Assembly: GCA_051881635.1 (NCBI GenBank)
Contig: JBJEQG010000037.1
Span: 1-23,471, forward strand
Source: JBJEQG01 sp051881635
GTDB taxonomy: Bacteria > Bacillota > Clostridia > Oscillospirales > Acutalibacteraceae
Reading direction: 5' to 3'
Length of the DNA stretch: 23,471 nucleotides
Under the pieces are notes generated by a model. The model saw only the letters and a program-made list of their open reading frames with translations, did no database searches and was not told where the DNA came from. This document shows, piece after piece, positions 14,397-23,395 of this stretch. The position numbers were made by a program, and so were the translations under genes. The number at the start of each line of letters is the position of its first letter. The first letter of the stretch is position 1.

Positions 14397-14433
14397 AAAC
14401 CGCTCCTGTTACGCACTATAACAGGGGCGGTTT
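14397..14433 (+). terminator. terminator after clpX
   Basis: A 15-bp stem (14397-14411 with 14419-14433, one T-G pair; core CCTGTTA/TAACAGG) with a 7-nt loop. The terminal T's pair with upstream A's, and a further T-run lies at 14441-14445. A small AT-only inverted repeat (ATAGAAA/TTTCTAT, 14471-14488) follows with no clear role. Confidence 0.75.
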
Positions 14434-14544
14434 ACTATGCTTTTTATAAAAACAAAAATATGACATACTAATAGAAATTATTTTCTATATGAAAATTATA
14501 CAACAAGATTACTGTTTTTTTATTGATTAAAATTTATTTTTATA

Positions 14545-14573
14545 TTGCAATTTTCCAAGAAATATCTTATAAT
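14545..14573 (+). promoter_or_regulatory. promoter for the lipoprotein metalloprotease
   Basis: TTGCAA (14545-14550), 17-nt spacer, perfect TATAAT (14568-14573). Start near 14580, leaving a leader of about 99 nt that contains the hairpin at 14617-14643. Confidence 0.65.
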
Positions 14574-14616
14574 ATACTCAAAGATTTTGTATATGTTGTT
14601 TAAATCGGTTATAGAA

Positions 14617-14643
14617 AAAGCGGTAAGTTTGTCTTACCGCTTT
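14617..14643 (+). promoter_or_regulatory. leader hairpin upstream of the lipoprotein gene
   Basis: AAAGCGGTAAG (14617-14627) and CTTACCGCTTT (14633-14643) form a perfect 11-bp stem with a 5-nt loop, inside the predicted 5' leader and 23 nt before the AAGGAGG. The following sequence (TTTATGTTTAATGTTTG) is T-rich but interrupted, so it could act as a weak attenuator or as an mRNA-stabilising 5' structure. Confidence 0.5.
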
Positions 14644-14678
14644 ATGTTTAATGTTTGATAATTATAAGGAGGAAGCCT

Positions 14679-16742
14679 ATGAGAAAATTTTTATGTTGTT
14701 TGACAGCCTGTCTTATGCTTGTAACGGCAACCGCCTGTCAAAATAATACCGTCAATACAAATACCGATGTAAGTACAGTAAGCACTCCAAGCGATACCGA
14801 CACAAGCCATGTATCCGTACCCTCAGAAAATGAAAACTCCTCAAAAGTTGAAAGTTCCGAGAATGAACCCCAAAAAGATGTGCAGTTGGATTATAGCAAA
14901 ATCGGCACAAAAGCAGAGGGAATGAACAACCTCTATAAAATATCCTACAACTTTGACAAGGATTATCTTGTTGAACCTTGTGCATTAGGAAATGATATTT
15001 TGTTGCAAAGCTTTATTTACGGTGATGATTTAGGTATCAAAGCCGAAAAGGTTATATGGAGTGTTTATTCCGTAACTCAAAATAAAATCGTTGCCGAAAA
15101 GACTGTTGAAGTCAGTAACGATTGTCTGTCTTATGTTGTTGGCGACAAAATCATACTTTCTTTCGGAAATTCCCGCATTTTGGAAGTTTATGACAACAAC
15201 CTGAACAAACTCGGAACGATACAAATGCCCGATGATTTTAACAATGTGGTGATTTTCTCCCCGAATTGTCAGTCGCTCTGTTATATGAGCGGTGTTTCTA
15301 ATGAAATTGTGATTATGGATATTTCAGACCTTTCCGCAAAATCATTTCCAACCATAACTGTTCCGATAAATTTAAAGTCTGCCACTATTCAGGGCGTTAT
15401 ATTTGACAATATCGTTTTTGTTAATGGTACGGACGACAATTACTTGAATGTCAACCGTTATATTTCCATGAAAGACGGTTCAGATATTGAAATTGATGAA
15501 ATCAATACGCCTTACGGTATTCAAACTTATGACAGTTCGTATTTTTACTATGACAGGGATTATGAAACAATCCAAATTTATTTTGGAGAAAGAAACGGAA
15601 AAGCCTATAAGACCTTTTCAGAAGAACAGGAGTATTTTTGGGATTCCAAAAATAATGCCTTAATGACAGTGACAACCGATTATGACACAAGCAAGCGGAG
15701 TTATACATATTACAGCTTAAAGGACGGTGCAAAATTAAGCGAAAATATCTTTTCAAATAATTTGTCAAATACAATGTACACGGACTTTTATTTGCCGTTA
15801 TACAACGCTTTTGTTGTCTTTGAAACAAATGACGAGAATAATCACATAGAGGCGTATATTTGGGATTTGTCTAAATCCGATTCCTTTGAGGACAGCGAGA
15901 AATTAACGATAAAATCCGCTGATGACCCCGACAGCAAAGTTGACGATTGGGGAGAGTTAGAGCCTTTGCACCAAAAAGCACAGGAATTCGGAGAGAAATA
16001 CGGCGTTGAAATTTATATCGGTAATGAATGTAAAAGTCAGCCGTCTTGGGCATATGATTGCGATGTTGTAACGGATTTTGACACAATCAAAAATGCCCTG
16101 AATGATTTGGAACAGGCATTCCAAGACTATCCCGACGGTTTTATTCAACAGTTAAAGTATGGTTATTTAAAAAAGCTGAAAATATACCTTATGGGTAATC
16201 TGACATCAAACAATGACTATAATTTAAGCACTTGCGAAGCCTTTACAAGTACGACAAACGATTGTACTTATGTTGTCTATGATATTAACGGCCATATTCG
16301 CCTGACAACCTATCATGAATTTTCACATATTATAGACAGAAGATTGGAATATGTTTCATTGCTTAAAGAAAATCCGCTTTACAGTGAAGACACATGGTCG
16401 TCGTTTAACCCCGAAGATTTTTCCTATATTTCATATGTTGATTATGAAAACAGCGATTTGTCAGAATATGACCGTTATGCTTACGGAGATTTTGAGGAGC
16501 GTTATTTCATCAGCTATTATTCCATGACAGGTGCAACTGAGGACAGAGCGACACTTTTTGAAAGTGTTATTGCCAAAAATTATCCATGGGATAACTTTTC
16601 CGATATAACAACCGAAACGCCTATTTATAAAAAGATGAATTACTATGCCCAATGTATTCGGGAAGCTTTTAATACAGATGGTTGGGCAGACACCGTTCTT
16701 TGGGAAGAAATATTGCGTGATATAGAAAACAAAAATTCATAA
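14679..16742 (+). CDS. secreted lipoprotein: beta-propeller-like domain plus HEFSH zinc metalloprotease domain
   Basis: A 687-residue lipoprotein. The signal peptide MRKFLCCLTACLMLVTATAC ends at lipobox cysteine C20, so it should be anchored to the outer face of the membrane. A Ser/Thr/Asp-rich linker (about 21-60) is followed by about 340 residues of repeated beta-strand segments such as KIILSFGNSRILEVYD and NEIVIMDISDLS, which look like a beta-propeller. The C-terminal part (about 430-687) holds HEFSH (546-550), the HExxH zinc site, and EDRATLFE (621-628), which can supply the third ligand Glu. It looks like a gluzincin-type protease. I recognise no named family. A TTG eight codons upstream is rejected because AAGGAGG (14666-14672) lies between. 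Own promoter and terminator, so monocistronic. Confidence 0.75.
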   Translation: MRKFLCCLTACLMLVTATACQNNTVNTNTDVSTVSTPSDTDTSHVSVPSENENSSKVESSENEPQKDVQLDYSKIGTKAEGMNNLYKISYNFDKDYLVEPCALGNDILLQSFIYGDDLGIKAEKVIWSVYSVTQNKIVAEKTVEVSNDCLSYVVGDKIILSFGNSRILEVYDNNLNKLGTIQMPDDFNNVVIFSPNCQSLCYMSGVSNEIVIMDISDLSAKSFPTITVPINLKSATIQGVIFDNIVFVNGTDDNYLNVNRYISMKDGSDIEIDEINTPYGIQTYDSSYFYYDRDYETIQIYFGERNGKAYKTFSEEQEYFWDSKNNALMTVTTDYDTSKRSYTYYSLKDGAKLSENIFSNNLSNTMYTDFYLPLYNAFVVFETNDENNHIEAYIWDLSKSDSFEDSEKLTIKSADDPDSKVDDWGELEPLHQKAQEFGEKYGVEIYIGNECKSQPSWAYDCDVVTDFDTIKNALNDLEQAFQDYPDGFIQQLKYGYLKKLKIYLMGNLTSNNDYNLSTCEAFTSTTNDCTYVVYDINGHIRLTTYHEFSHIIDRRLEYVSLLKENPLYSEDTWSSFNPEDFSYISYVDYENSDLSEYDRYAYGDFEERYFISYYSMTGATEDRATLFESVIAKNYPWDNFSDITTETPIYKKMNYYAQCIREAFNTDGWADTVLWEEILRDIENKNS

Positions 16743-16749
16743 ATTCTCC

Positions 16750-16788
16750 AAAAATACGACTCTAAGATAAGCTAAGGGTCGTATTTTT
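16750..16788 (+). terminator. terminator after the lipoprotein gene
   Basis: AAAAATACGAC (16750-16760) pairs with GTCGTATTTTT (16778-16788), an 11-bp stem with a 17-nt loop and further T's at 16791-16795. The A/T symmetry could let it work in both directions, though no gene converges here. Confidence 0.75.
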
Positions 16789-16807
16789 ACTTTTTGTCAA
16801 TTAAATC

Positions 16808-16837
16808 TTGAAGAATGGACCTCTTTTATGATATAAT
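16808..16837 (+). promoter_or_regulatory. promoter for the miaB-ymcA-mutS-mutL operon
   Basis: TTGAAG (16808-16813), 18-nt spacer, perfect TATAAT (16832-16837). Start near 16844, which places the GGAGG of miaB at about +17. No other promoter or terminator was seen until the end of mutL. Confidence 0.6.
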
Positions 16838-16871
16838 AAACTGATTATGTAGAATGAACGGAGGAAATCCT

Positions 16872-18269
16872 TTGCAAACTGAACAAACCTCCATTATGGA
16901 GCAGAAAGAATATATAAGTATGTTGTCCGATTTATTGCCCTTGCGTTCAATGGGCAAAGTACCAAAGGCTCATGTTCGTACCTATGGCTGTCAGCAGAAT
17001 GTGGCTGATAGTGAACGCATTAAGGGCTTGTTGGCGGAAATGGGCTGTGAATTTACGGAAGATGATTCCGAAGCGGATATTGTTATCTTTAACACCTGTG
17101 CTGTGCGTGAACACGCTGAGGACCGTGTATTCGGCAATGTCGGTGCATTAAAAGCCTATAAGCGTCAGCACCCGTCAATGTTAATTGCCTTGTGTGGCTG
17201 TATGATGGAACAACAGCATATTGCCGAGAAGATATATAAGAGTTTTCCGTTTGTCGGTTTGGTTTTCGGTACACACGCCTTGCATAAATTACCGCAAATG
17301 ATGTACGAAGCCTTAACCACCGGCAAGCGTGTGATTGAACGGGGAAATGATGACGGAGAAATCCACGAGGGTATTCCGTTACGCCGTGACGGTACATTCA
17401 AAGGCTGGTTGCCGATTATGTATGGCTGCGACAATTTCTGCACATACTGTATTGTACCCCATGTTCGTGGGCGTGAACGGAGCCGTACTCCCGATATTAT
17501 TCTTTCGGAAGCCCATGAAATGGTCAATGCAGGCTTTAAGGAAATTACCCTTTTAGGTCAGAATGTCAACTCCTACGGCAAAGGTTTGGATATTCAAACC
17601 GATTTTCCGTCACTGTTGCGTTCTGTCGGAGCGATTGATGGCGATTTTTGGGTGCGTTTTATGACTTCTCACCCAAAAGATGCCTCCAAAGAAATGATTG
17701 ATGTTATGGCGGAAAACGAAAAATTGTGCCGCCACTTACATCTCCCTTTTCAATCGGGCAGTGACCGTATTTTAAAACGCATGAACCGTCATTATGACCG
17801 AAAAAAATATATGGAGATTGTGGAATATGCCCGCAAGAAAATTCCTGATTTGGCACTGACCAGTGATATTATTGTTGGATTTCCGGGTGAAACCTATGAG
17901 GACTTCAAAGAAACGCTTTCATTGATACAGGAAGTTGAATTTGCCTCGCTGTTCACCTTTATTTATTCTCCCCGTGTCGGTACACCGGCGGCGAAAATGG
18001 AAGACCCGATTTCCCATGAAGAAAAAACCGAATGGTTTGCCGAACTTTTGGCGGTACAGGAGAAAATTTCCAACAAGCGTTGTGCCTCTATGGTCGGCAG
18101 AACCTACCGTGTTTTGGTTGATTCCGAAGAAAAATCCGGTTTGTTGCATGGTACGATTTCCGACAAAACGATTGTGGAATTTGAGGGAACAAATGATATG
18201 ATTGGAACATTCCGAAATGTGGAAATTACAGAGTCCTATAATTGGATTTTAAAAGGAAAATTAGTTTGA
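16872..18269 (+). CDS. miaB: tRNA-2-methylthio-N6-dimethylallyladenosine synthase MiaB
   Basis: A 465-residue radical-SAM methylthiotransferase that adds the 2-methylthio group to i6A37 in tRNAs. The N-terminal UPF0004 domain has the auxiliary-cluster cysteines C40 (TYGCQQN), C76 (FNTCAVRE) and C110 (CGCMMEQ). The radical-SAM CxxxCxxC is C186, C190, C193 (GCDNFCTYCIVPHVRGRERSR), and a TRAM domain closes the protein. An ATG at 16854 is in frame, but the only good ribosome site, GGAGG at 16860-16864, lies downstream of it; TTG 16872 is 7 nt beyond and is chosen. First gene of the operon. Confidence 0.93.
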   Translation: MQTEQTSIMEQKEYISMLSDLLPLRSMGKVPKAHVRTYGCQQNVADSERIKGLLAEMGCEFTEDDSEADIVIFNTCAVREHAEDRVFGNVGALKAYKRQHPSMLIALCGCMMEQQHIAEKIYKSFPFVGLVFGTHALHKLPQMMYEALTTGKRVIERGNDDGEIHEGIPLRRDGTFKGWLPIMYGCDNFCTYCIVPHVRGRERSRTPDIILSEAHEMVNAGFKEITLLGQNVNSYGKGLDIQTDFPSLLRSVGAIDGDFWVRFMTSHPKDASKEMIDVMAENEKLCRHLHLPFQSGSDRILKRMNRHYDRKKYMEIVEYARKKIPDLALTSDIIVGFPGETYEDFKETLSLIQEVEFASLFTFIYSPRVGTPAAKMEDPISHEEKTEWFAELLAVQEKISNKRCASMVGRTYRVLVDSEEKSGLLHGTISDKTIVEFEGTNDMIGTFRNVEITESYNWILKGKLV

Positions 18270-18293
18270 TTGATAGATAAGGAGATAAGAAAA

Positions 18294-18704
18294 ATGGCAG
18301 ATTTGATTGAAATGGCAAGGGAATTGGGCAGACAAATTCAGCAGGACGAGCGTTTTATCAACTTTCGTTTGGCACAGGAAGCAAGCGATTCAGACGAAGA
18401 ATTGCAGACCTTAATTGGCGAATTTAATTTAAAACGCATGGCAATCAGCAACGAAGCGTCCAAACCTGAGCGTGATGATGAGAAACTTCAAGCCTTGAAT
18501 AAGGAAATGCGTTCAGTTTATGCCAAAATCATGACAAACGAACACATGATGGCATATAATGACGCAAAACAAGCTATGGACGCTCTTTTAACCCGTGTAT
18601 CCTCAATTATTCAACAGTGTGCCGAAGGTGCTGACCCTGAAACAGCTGACTATTCAACACCGTCCTGTTCAGGCAGTTGTGAAAGCTGCGGCGGTTGTGG
18701 TTGA
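18294..18704 (+). CDS. ymcA: YlbF/YmcA family protein, RicA-like, with C-terminal cysteine cluster
   Basis: A 136-residue mostly helical protein of the Com_YlbF family. It ends in CSGSCESCGGCG, four cysteines spaced C-x3-C-x2-C-x2-C, resembling the C-terminal cysteines by which B. subtilis RicA (YmcA) helps hold an Fe-S cluster with RicF and RicT in a complex affecting mRNA processing and development. Position directly after miaB and before mutS matches the Bacillus order miaB-ymcA-cotE-mutS-mutL, here without cotE, which supports ymcA over ylbF. AAGGAG at 18279-18284 fixes ATG 18294 rather than the TTG at 18270. It starts 24 bp after miaB. Confidence 0.78.
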   Translation: MADLIEMARELGRQIQQDERFINFRLAQEASDSDEELQTLIGEFNLKRMAISNEASKPERDDEKLQALNKEMRSVYAKIMTNEHMMAYNDAKQAMDALLTRVSSIIQQCAEGADPETADYSTPSCSGSCESCGGCG

Positions 18705-18718
18705 GAGGGTGAAATATA

Positions 18719-21340
18719 ATGCCACAGCAGACACTTTCTCCGATGATGCAGCAATATCTCCAAATTAAAGAGCAGTATAAAGACACACTTGTATTTTTCC
18801 GTGTCGGGGATTTTTACGAGATGTTCTATGATGATGCCATTACCGCCTCTAAGGAATTGGAACTTACCTTGACAGGCAAGGATTGCGGCGATAAACAAAA
18901 AGCTCCCATGTGTGGTGTTCCGTTTCATAGCTGTGATACATATATAGCCCGTTTGGTTGCAAAAGGCTATAAAGTCGGTATCTGTGAACAGTTGGAGGAC
19001 CCCGCCAAAGCCAAAGGAATTGTAAGGCGTGATATTATTCGTGTTGTTACGCCCGGCACAGTCATGGAACCCGAAATGCTTGATGACGGCAGCAATAACT
19101 TTATTTGTGTTGTTTATACGGTCGGCAGCCGTACAGGTTTTGCCTTTTGCGATATTTCCACAGGCGAACTGTATGCCGCTATTGCTGAGGGTGAACCTTT
19201 GGCGTCAAAGGTTAAGGACGAACTTTTGCGTTTTTCGCCCAAAGAAATTTTGGTAGGCGGAGACACCGTTGGACTTCAAGGTTTAGGCTCTTTTATCAAA
19301 GAGCGTTTGAACGCCTGTGTCAATATGCTGACCGATGATAAATTCGATATAGATTATTGCCGAAAACTTGTGTGTAACCATTTTCATGCCGATAATCTTA
19401 AATCCATAGGTTTTGAGGAAGAAACGCTTTTGCCCGCAGCGGTCGGAGCGTTGCTGCAATATTTACAAATAACCCAAATCAGCGGTTTGGAGCGTATTTC
19501 AAAGATTGAATTTTATAATCAGGATAAATTCATGCACATTGATTATAACACCCGCCGCAATTTGGAACTGACTGAGCCTGTCACTTCAAAGAATAAAAAA
19601 GCGTCCCTTTTGGCAGTTTTGGATATGACAAAAACCGCTATGGGCAAGCGTCTGATTAAAAGCTATATCGAAAAGCCATTGATGTATATGCCGGAAATTC
19701 TCCGCCGACAGAATGCCGTTGCGGAGCTTGTTGACAATGTCGAGTTACGCATGGATTTGCGTGAAACGCTCAGTGGAATGTATGACATGGAGCGGATTAT
19801 GACCCGTGTTGTTTACGGTTCGGCAAATGCACGGGAATTAAGGTCGCTTTGTGCGGCGATGAAAAAACTGCCGCTTGTTAAAGAACGCCTTGTCGCCGTA
19901 CAGAGTGCCTTGTTGCGTGAACTGTACCAAAATATTGATGTCATGTCCGATATTACGGAACTGATTGACAACGCCATTGTTGATGACCCGCCGTTTTCCG
20001 TTCGGGAAGGCGGTATGATTAGGGACGGTTACCACGCTGAACTTGACGAACTGCATTATGACATGACAAACAGTGCGGAACTTATGGCAGGCATTGAGGC
20101 AAGGGAGCGTGAACGCACAAATATTCCAAAACTCAAAGTCGGTTATAACCGTGTTTTCGGATATTATATCGAGGTTTCCAATTCCTACAAAAACATGGTT
20201 CCCGATGACTATATACGCAAACAAACGCTGACAGGCGGCGAACGCTTTATCACTCAGGAATTGAAAGAGCTTGAAAAGCGTATTCTCGGAGCAAAGGACA
20301 GAACATACGAACTTGAATATGAATTATTCGATACAGTCCGTAAAACCGCAGCCCAAGCCCTTGACCGTATCACGCAGTCAGCAAAGGCGGTTGCTGCCGT
20401 TGATGTTTTGGCATCATTGGCACAAGCGGCATTTGACTACAACTATTGTCGTCCCATAATAACAATGGACGGTGTAATAAAATTAAAGGACAGCCGTCAC
20501 CCTGTTGTTGAACGAATTGCGTGTGACGGCAACTTTGTGCCGAATGATGTTCTTTTGGACAACAATGAAAATCGTGTAGCGATTATTACAGGTCCGAATA
20601 TGGCAGGTAAATCCACTTATATGCGTCAGGTGGCACTGATTGTTCTTATGGCACAAATGGGTAGTTTTGTTCCGGCAAAAAGTGCCGAAATTTCAATTAC
20701 CGACAGTATTTTTACCCGTATCGGTGCATCTGATGACCTTTCCTCAGGGCAGTCAACATTTATGGTTGAAATGAATGAAGTTGCCCAGATTTTGAAGAAT
20801 GCAACGCCAAACAGTCTTTTGGTGTTGGACGAAATAGGCAGGGGAACTTCCACTTTTGACGGCATGAGTATTGCACGGGCTGTTTTGGAATATGTTGCGG
20901 ACAAAAAGACTCTGGGAGCGAAAACGCTTTTTGCAACCCATTACCATGAACTGACCTCTTTGGAAAAAGCCGTTGACGGTATTCGGAATTATAATATTGC
21001 CGTCATTAAAAAAGGCGATGATATTACATTCCTCCGCCGCATTGTTGCGGGAGCGGCTGATGACAGCTATGGTGTTGAAGTGGCAAAACTTGCAGGTATT
21101 CCCGAAACGGTAATTCAAAGAGCCAAACAAATATTAAAGGAACTTGAAAAGAACGGCAAAACAACGGTTATTCAGAAAAGCCGCAAAAAGCAAAGCGTTG
21201 AAGAACCACAGCAGATAGTTTTAGACCAAACGGTTTCACCTGTTATTTCACGCTTAAAAAGTCTGGATATTAACAAATTAACGCCTATGGAATCCATGAA
21301 TATTTTGTTTGAACTGATAAAACTCAGTCAAGAATCATAA
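18719..21340 (+). CDS. mutS: DNA mismatch repair protein MutS
   Basis: An 873-residue MutS1-type mismatch sensor. The mismatch-binding motif F32-Y33-E34 sits in FFRVGDFYEMFYDDA. The lever/clamp and core regions follow, then the ABC-type ATPase with Walker A GPNMAGKST (from 625), the signature DDLSSGQSTFMVEM, Walker B LLVLDEIGRGTS and the ATHYHEL switch. A C-terminal helix-turn-helix dimerisation region is normal. It starts 14 bp after ymcA with AGAGGGTG as ribosome site and is followed by mutL after 21 bp. Confidence 0.98.
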   Translation: MPQQTLSPMMQQYLQIKEQYKDTLVFFRVGDFYEMFYDDAITASKELELTLTGKDCGDKQKAPMCGVPFHSCDTYIARLVAKGYKVGICEQLEDPAKAKGIVRRDIIRVVTPGTVMEPEMLDDGSNNFICVVYTVGSRTGFAFCDISTGELYAAIAEGEPLASKVKDELLRFSPKEILVGGDTVGLQGLGSFIKERLNACVNMLTDDKFDIDYCRKLVCNHFHADNLKSIGFEEETLLPAAVGALLQYLQITQISGLERISKIEFYNQDKFMHIDYNTRRNLELTEPVTSKNKKASLLAVLDMTKTAMGKRLIKSYIEKPLMYMPEILRRQNAVAELVDNVELRMDLRETLSGMYDMERIMTRVVYGSANARELRSLCAAMKKLPLVKERLVAVQSALLRELYQNIDVMSDITELIDNAIVDDPPFSVREGGMIRDGYHAELDELHYDMTNSAELMAGIEARERERTNIPKLKVGYNRVFGYYIEVSNSYKNMVPDDYIRKQTLTGGERFITQELKELEKRILGAKDRTYELEYELFDTVRKTAAQALDRITQSAKAVAAVDVLASLAQAAFDYNYCRPIITMDGVIKLKDSRHPVVERIACDGNFVPNDVLLDNNENRVAIITGPNMAGKSTYMRQVALIVLMAQMGSFVPAKSAEISITDSIFTRIGASDDLSSGQSTFMVEMNEVAQILKNATPNSLLVLDEIGRGTSTFDGMSIARAVLEYVADKKTLGAKTLFATHYHELTSLEKAVDGIRNYNIAVIKKGDDITFLRRIVAGAADDSYGVEVAKLAGIPETVIQRAKQILKELEKNGKTTVIQKSRKKQSVEEPQQIVLDQTVSPVISRLKSLDINKLTPMESMNILFELIKLSQES

Positions 21341-21361
21341 AAAAGATGTGAGGTGTTTCCA

Positions 21362-23344
21362 ATGGGTATAATCCATGTTTTGGATAAGCATACAGCCGAG
21401 CTGATTGCGGCAGGAGAGGTTATAGAGCGTCCGTCCTCCGTTATAAAGGAATTGGTTGAAAATGCGATTGATGCCCATGCGGCGGCAATCACCGTTGAAA
21501 TCAAAAACGGCGGTATTACTTATATGCGTGTTACCGATGACGGTATAGGCATGGCAAAAGAAGATGTTGCGAAGGCTTTTTTGCGTCATGCCACAAGTAA
21601 AATCGAGTTGAAAGATGACCTGAATCGTATTTCAACTTTGGGATTTCGGGGTGAGGCGTTGGCGTCCATTTGTGCGGTAGCGAAAGTACAGCTTTTGACA
21701 CGCCGTGAATGTGATGATATAGGAACACAATATTGTATTGAGGGCGGCGATGAAATATTATTGAATGAGGCGGGCTGTCCGGTAGGAACGACCTTTGTTG
21801 TGCGTGACCTGTTCTATAATGTGCCTGCCCGCATGAAGTTTCTCAAAAAAGATGTTACTGAGGCGAACCATATTGCCGCCATTATGGACCGTATTGCTTT
21901 GTCGCACCCTGAAATACAATTTACCTTTATTCGTGACGGCAAACAAACTCTTAAAACGCCCGGCACAAATAATTTGCGTCAAACTGTTTTGCAGGTGTTC
22001 GGCAAAGAATTTGCCAACACATTGATTGCCGTTGATGATAAGTATAATAATATTCATGTCACAGGTTTTGTCAGTAAACCCGAAAATTCACGCCCCAACC
22101 GTACCATGCAGCTTTTCTTTATAAACGGTCGTTATGTCAAGTCGATTACAGCGATGACGGCACTTGAAAATGCCTATAAAGGCTCAATTATGGTCGGGAA
22201 GTTTCCGGCGTGTGTTTTGATGATACAAATGCGGTGCGATACCTTAGATGTCAATGTTCACCCAGCAAAATTAGAGGTGCGTTTTACCAATGAACGCCCC
22301 GTATTTGAGAGCGTTTATCATTCCGTAAAGACGGCTTTGGCTACTTCAAATAACCGTAATATACAGCCGTCTGTTTCTCCTGATGTTTCCAAAAAAACGA
22401 CACAGCCCACCACACCTTCCGTAGCCTTTACCAATCCAAAGCAAACTTCCGCACAGCTTGTTTTTTCTTCTCCTGTATCGCCTGTTGTTGAACGCCCTAC
22501 CGTTGATTTGCCGTTGGCGGCGTCGGAAACACAGGAAAATGAAGAACCTGAAATTTGGACACCGCAGCCAATTGACTATGTACCGCCAACAACTTTTAAA
22601 CCCAAGACAGAGCCGCCGACTATCAATACTGTTCCAAAATCCAATACAGAACCGACGACTGTAACCGAAAAACAACACCCAAAGGAAAAAACGATAGTTT
22701 CCAAAACTTTCCCTAAAACAGCAGAACCTTTACAGTCTGTACCGCAAATTATTGAAGAAGAAAAAGCTGCACCGCCATTTCGGTTGATTGGCGAGGCGTT
22801 TTCGCTTTATATTATTTTGGAATACGACAATGACCGTATTATGTTTATTGATAAACACGCCGCCCATGAACGCTTATTATATGAACGACTTAAACAGCAA
22901 AATCCTGAAAGCCATGCCCAACTGCTTTTAGAACCCGTTATTATTACTTTGGATAAAGTTGAATATGATGCCGTCATACAGAATAGGGACTTGCTTTCCA
23001 AAGTGGGTTTTGATACCGATAATTTCGGCAGCGGTTCAATTATTGTTCGCAGTGTTCCACAGCTTTTGGACAGATTGGATATATCCGAAACCTTTATGGA
23101 GATTGCAGGCTATTTGGTTGAACATCGTAAAGATTTAATGACAGAAAAAATGGAATGGCTGTTTCAAAATACCGCTTGCCGTGCAGCGGTTAAATCAGGG
23201 AATAAATTGCATGATGAGGAGTTAATCTATTTAGCAACAGAGCTTGAAAGGAATCCTTCCATTCAATATTGTCCGCATGGACGGCCAATTTATTTTTTAA
23301 TGACAAAAAAAGAGTTAGAACATAAATTTATGCGTATCCCATAA
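21362..23344 (+). CDS. mutL: DNA mismatch repair protein MutL (endonuclease type)
   Basis: A 660-residue MutL. The GHKL ATPase has ELVENAIDA (with E33 and N34), DDGIGM, RHATSKI and GFRGEALASI. A long proline/threonine-rich linker (about 335-470) joins it to the C-terminal domain. That domain carries the endonuclease motif as DKHAAHERLLYE (497-508; the usual DQHA has Lys for Gln), then ACRAAVKSG and CPHGRPI (from C637), so it should nick the strand, as expected in bacteria without MutH. Start: the in-frame GTG at 21353 overlaps the ribosome site GAGGTG (21350-21355), so ATG 21362 is used. Last confirmed gene of the operon. Confidence 0.96.
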   Translation: MGIIHVLDKHTAELIAAGEVIERPSSVIKELVENAIDAHAAAITVEIKNGGITYMRVTDDGIGMAKEDVAKAFLRHATSKIELKDDLNRISTLGFRGEALASICAVAKVQLLTRRECDDIGTQYCIEGGDEILLNEAGCPVGTTFVVRDLFYNVPARMKFLKKDVTEANHIAAIMDRIALSHPEIQFTFIRDGKQTLKTPGTNNLRQTVLQVFGKEFANTLIAVDDKYNNIHVTGFVSKPENSRPNRTMQLFFINGRYVKSITAMTALENAYKGSIMVGKFPACVLMIQMRCDTLDVNVHPAKLEVRFTNERPVFESVYHSVKTALATSNNRNIQPSVSPDVSKKTTQPTTPSVAFTNPKQTSAQLVFSSPVSPVVERPTVDLPLAASETQENEEPEIWTPQPIDYVPPTTFKPKTEPPTINTVPKSNTEPTTVTEKQHPKEKTIVSKTFPKTAEPLQSVPQIIEEEKAAPPFRLIGEAFSLYIILEYDNDRIMFIDKHAAHERLLYERLKQQNPESHAQLLLEPVIITLDKVEYDAVIQNRDLLSKVGFDTDNFGSGSIIVRSVPQLLDRLDISETFMEIAGYLVEHRKDLMTEKMEWLFQNTACRAAVKSGNKLHDEELIYLATELERNPSIQYCPHGRPIYFLMTKKELEHKFMRIP

Positions 23345-23395
23345 AACAATATAGATTTTTCTTTCCCATATTTTATTTTGAGGAGTGTCAGACTA

